A stretch of DNA of 15,696 nucleotides from Ruminococcaceae bacterium UBA5413. GTDB lineage: Bacteria > Bacillota > Clostridia > Oscillospirales > Acutalibacteraceae. Of the stretch, positions 14,026-15,696 are shown piece after piece. The stretch is taken from assembly GCA_002409585.1 (NCBI GenBank), contig DHNP01000033.1:27955-43650 (forward strand). The letters are read 5' to 3'. Position 1 is the first letter of the stretch; every line of letters starts with the position of its first letter. The translations under genes and the position numbers were made by a program. The notes below the pieces were generated by a model. It was not told the DNA's origin. It worked only from the letters and a program-made list of their open reading frames with translations, and ran no database searches.

Positions 14026-14027
14026 AT

Positions 14028-14055
14028 AGTATACCACAAAACGTAAACTTGTAAA
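14028..14055 (-). promoter_or_regulatory. Promoter of the znuACB-zur operon
   Basis: On the minus strand TTTACA (14055-14050), a 16-base spacer and TATACT (14033-14028) each match 5 of 6 consensus bases. The expected start lies inside the palindrome at 13997-14025. Confidence 0.72.
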
Positions 14056-14067
14056 GGTTTTTTACGT
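14041..14067. other. Second inverted repeat around the znuA -35 box
   Basis: ACGTAAA (14041-14047) and TTTACGT (14061-14067) are perfect 7-bp arms with a 13-base gap. The znuA -35 box lies in the gap. It may be a second operator; its arms differ from the main palindrome, so a different regulator is possible. Confidence 0.4.
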
Positions 14068-14112
14068 CTTTTTTAGTTAGTCTTTCTGTTTGCGAAGGTA
14101 ATATTTACATTA

Positions 14113-14140
14113 TTTACAAATGGGTATAAAATAATAATAT
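14113..14140 (+). promoter_or_regulatory. Possible promoter of the small membrane-protein gene
   Basis: TTTACA (14113-14118) with TAATAT (14135-14140) at 16 bp, or TTTACA (14104-14109) with TATAAA (14125-14130) at 15 bp, lie in an AT-rich stretch 40-55 bases before the start codon. Which pair is used cannot be told. Confidence 0.4.
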
Positions 14141-14179
14141 AGATATAAATAGCTGTAAACTTTATACTTGGAGATTATT

Positions 14180-14566
14180 ATGGATAAAAAGCTTGAGCGT
14201 ATTAACGGCATAAATTTGATTACCGATATTATAATTTTTGTATTTATTTCTGTGTTCAACTTAAATCCGGCGCAGTCCGAATACAATACCACAGCTCTGC
14301 TGTTTGGGCTTGTTATAGTAAAAGATGCAGTGTGGGGCATGATACTCTTTTTTAAAATCCGCAACAGGCTATTGGAAAAAATTACTTTAGCGGTTTTATA
14401 CACAGTTCAGCTATGCACTTTTGCCTACGGAATTATAACAAAAAGCCACAGTCCATTCTATCTTTGTGCGGTGACATCTGCAATAATTTGGTACCGTGAT
14501 GCGATGCTTTCGGGCTGGACATTCCATACCGTCAAAGCGGACGCGTTCAAGCGGCACGGCAGGTAA
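14180..14566 (+). CDS. Small AT-rich membrane protein, function unknown
   Basis: I do not recognise this 128-residue protein. After a charged start (MDKKLERINGIN) there are hydrophobic segments at about 11-29, 40-59, 66-88 and a weaker one at 93-107, then a soluble basic end (TVKADAFKRHGR). It is probably a three- or four-helix inner-membrane protein. The ATG has GGAG (14170-14173) six bases upstream, which favours it over the TTG at 14168. The gene is clearly more AT-rich than its neighbours and stands alone, divergent from znuA and closed by a terminator, so recent acquisition is possible but unproven. Sharing the intergenic region with znuA could also mean shared control. Confidence 0.65.
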   Translation: MDKKLERINGINLITDIIIFVFISVFNLNPAQSEYNTTALLFGLVIVKDAVWGMILFFKIRNRLLEKITLAVLYTVQLCTFAYGIITKSHSPFYLCAVTSAIIWYRDAMLSGWTFHTVKADAFKRHGR

Positions 14567-14630
14567 GCGCTTATATAAAGGCGACGGCTGCGTAACTTTG
14601 CCTTTCGCACCTGCAAATACGGAAAACGTA

Positions 14631-14668
14631 AAAACCCCGCGCGGCATCAAAAACCGTGCGGGATTTTT
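14631..14668. terminator. Bidirectional terminator between convergent genes
   Basis: CCCGCGCGG (14636-14644) pairs with CCGTGCGGG (14654-14662), with one G-T pair, and AAAA/TTTT extends the stem. ATTTTT follows on the plus strand and GTTTTTAC on the minus strand, so it can end both the small membrane-protein gene and the ABC ATPase gene. Confidence 0.85.
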
Positions 14669-14722
14669 CACACTTATTTACTTTACATTTTTTCTTTGCG
14701 TCATCTGAGTGGAAATTTCCGT

Positions 14723-15463
14723 CTATTTTTTCAGAAGCCCAAGTATTCTGCGCTTGTACTCCAGAAACTCACTGCTTAAAGTAAATTCCTCTCCGCGCGG
14801 CTTTTCCGCGCCCACCGTTATCTCCGCTGTTATGGTGCCGGGTGAACCGGCAAGAAGGTATATCCTGTCTGACAGCAGTATGGCTTCGTCTACGTCATGC
14901 GTTATGAAAAGCGTGGAAAGGTTTATCTTACGCATTACGCCAAGGTACCAGCCGTGTATCGATGACTTTGTTATCGCGTCGAGTGCGCTGAAAGGCTCGT
15001 CGAGTAAAGCGACCTCATGTGAAAAAAGGTAAGTCCTTAAAAGGGCGGCGCGCTGGCGCATACCTCCGGAAAGCTCGTTCGGGTACAGTTTCTGCGTGCC
15101 GTCTATGCCGAACTCTTTAAAATACTCCCCCGCTTCTTCCCTTGCCCTGCGCTTTTTTTCGCCTTTAAGTATAAGCGGCAGGCATACATTGTCGAGTATG
15201 GTACGGTACGGCATTAAAAGGTCTTTCTGCTGCATATAGCTTATTTTGCCCGCCCTGCCTGTTATATCCTCTCCGTTTAAAAGGACTCTGCCGCCGTCAG
15301 GCTCCATTATGCCCGATATTATGTTGAAAAGCGTGGTCTTGCCCGCACCGCTCAGACCCAGAAGGCAGACTAACTCCCCTCCCTCAAGCCTTACGGATAT
15401 ATCATCCAATACCTTCTTGTCACCGAATGACTTGCATACTTTTTCTGTACTCAGTTTTTCCAT
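14723..15463 (-). CDS. ABC importer ATP-binding protein, NitT/TauT (SsuB/ThiZ-like) family
   Basis: This 246-residue cytoplasmic ATPase has Walker A GLSGAGKT (36-43), Q-loop MQQKDLLMPYRTILDNV (77-93), signature LSGGM (131-135), Walker B VALLDEP (151-157) and switch His189 in ITHD. The Q-loop region (QQKDLLMPY) and FSALDAITK place it with ATPases of nitrate, taurine/sulfonate and thiamine-precursor importers. The substrate cannot be told, since permease and binding protein would lie outside the window. The length is normal. The ATG lies in GTGAAAAAATGG, with AAGGGA 11 bases upstream, both inside the last, divergent copy of the tandem repeat. Its end is defined by the bidirectional terminator. 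Confidence 0.93.
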   Translation of the reverse strand: MEKLSTEKVCKSFGDKKVLDDISVRLEGGELVCLLGLSGAGKTTLFNIISGIMEPDGGRVLLNGEDITGRAGKISYMQQKDLLMPYRTILDNVCLPLILKGEKKRRAREEAGEYFKEFGIDGTQKLYPNELSGGMRQRAALLRTYLFSHEVALLDEPFSALDAITKSSIHGWYLGVMRKINLSTLFITHDVDEAILLSDRIYLLAGSPGTITAEITVGAEKPRGEEFTLSSEFLEYKRRILGLLKK

Positions 15464-15696
15464 TTTTTCACATTTCCCTTTGTCGAGCTTTACTGCTTTT
15501 GAAGTACGGCACGGTTTCTTCCGTCACGGCATGCTTTAAGTTTTTTTTCACGTTTTCCTTTGTCAAACTTTACTGCCTTTAAAAAGTACGGTACGGTTTC
15601 TTCCGTCACGGCATGCTTTAAGTTTTTTTCACGTTTTCCTTTGTCAAACTTTACTGCCTTTAAAAAGTACGGTACGGTTTCTTCCGTCACGGCATG
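15463..15696. repeat. Tandem array of ~81-bp repeats, running off the right edge
   Basis: Copy 1 (15463-15540, 78 bp, divergent), copy 2 (15541-15622, 82 bp) and copy 3 (15623-15696, incomplete) are head to tail. Copies 2 and 3 are identical where they overlap except for a T-run of 8 against 7. Copy 1 has several substitutions, a 2-base gap and a T-run of 6. Each contains, on the minus strand, CATGCCGTGACGGAAGAAAC, a TTGACA-like or CTCGACA box, and AAAGGA followed by GTGAAAAA. The array may continue outside the window. The minus-strand frame is open to the edge, but the length differences shift it, arguing against coding. Confidence 0.9.

Noticed and set aside
15490..15696. Minus-strand open frame encoding 27-residue repeats, possibly the end of an upstream gene
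   Set aside because: Copies differ by 1- and 2-base indels that shift the frame, the last copy is read in another frame, and no recognisable domain is present; treated as a DNA repeat unless flanking sequence shows a gene.
15463..15696. CRISPR array
   Set aside because: Units of about 81 bp are contiguous with no unique spacers and there are no cas genes nearby.
1..15696. tRNA, rRNA, riboswitch or T-box leader
   Set aside because: No cloverleaf, conserved rRNA stretch or T-box/riboswitch core was seen; leaders are short. A covariance-model scan would be decisive.

Overview
This window looks like chromosomal DNA of an anaerobic Gram-positive bacterium of the class Clostridia, probably a gut Oscillospiraceae-type organism. 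That placement is inference. It rests on a pyruvate phosphate dikinase close to the Clostridium symbiosum enzyme, a zapA/U32-peptidase pair, a DUF4321 gene beside maf, an oxygen-sensitive class III ribonucleotide reductase, frequent TTG starts and Gram-positive-type promoters and ribosome binding sites. The DNA is moderately GC-rich in genes, with AT-rich promoter gaps. I see no rRNA, tRNA, CRISPR array, transposase or phage gene, and no gene-free stretch longer than about 300 bases.

Layout. At 1-810 is the 3' end of ppdK, then a terminator-like hairpin and a small membrane protein (916-1362). Facing it on the minus strand is a type I-beta DAHP synthase (1395-2414), whose promoter overlaps a perfect 25-bp palindrome. 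From about 2530 a plus-strand operon runs zapA, U32 peptidase/hydroxylase, dut, DUF4321 and maf, and ends at a hairpin with a T-run (6624-6655). One base later an independent promoter begins and drives a lone mreB. A 19-bp perfect hairpin (7878-7921) separates mreB from the convergent nrdD-nrdG operon (minus strand). The nrdD promoter carries two NrdR-like boxes exactly 31 bp apart. Further right, also on the minus strand, is a zinc-uptake operon, znuA-znuC-znuB-zur. It has an imperfect palindrome at its start site and a strong terminator inserted between znuA and znuC. A small AT-rich membrane-protein gene follows on the plus strand (14180-14566), then a bidirectional terminator. Last is the ATPase of a NitT/TauT-type ABC importer (minus strand), whose start codon abuts an array of about 81-bp tandem repeats running off the window edge.

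How the genes fit together. Most are housekeeping genes: central carbon metabolism (ppdK), aromatic amino-acid entry (DAHP synthase), division and shape (zapA, mreB), nucleotide-pool cleaning (dut, maf), RNA modification (U32), anaerobic dNTP synthesis (nrdDG) and zinc homeostasis (znuACB-zur). No wholly new biological system is visible. The noteworthy material is regulatory: the paired NrdR boxes, the candidate Zur operator, the intra-operon terminator after znuA, the DAHP-synthase palindrome and the tandem repeat array at the right edge.
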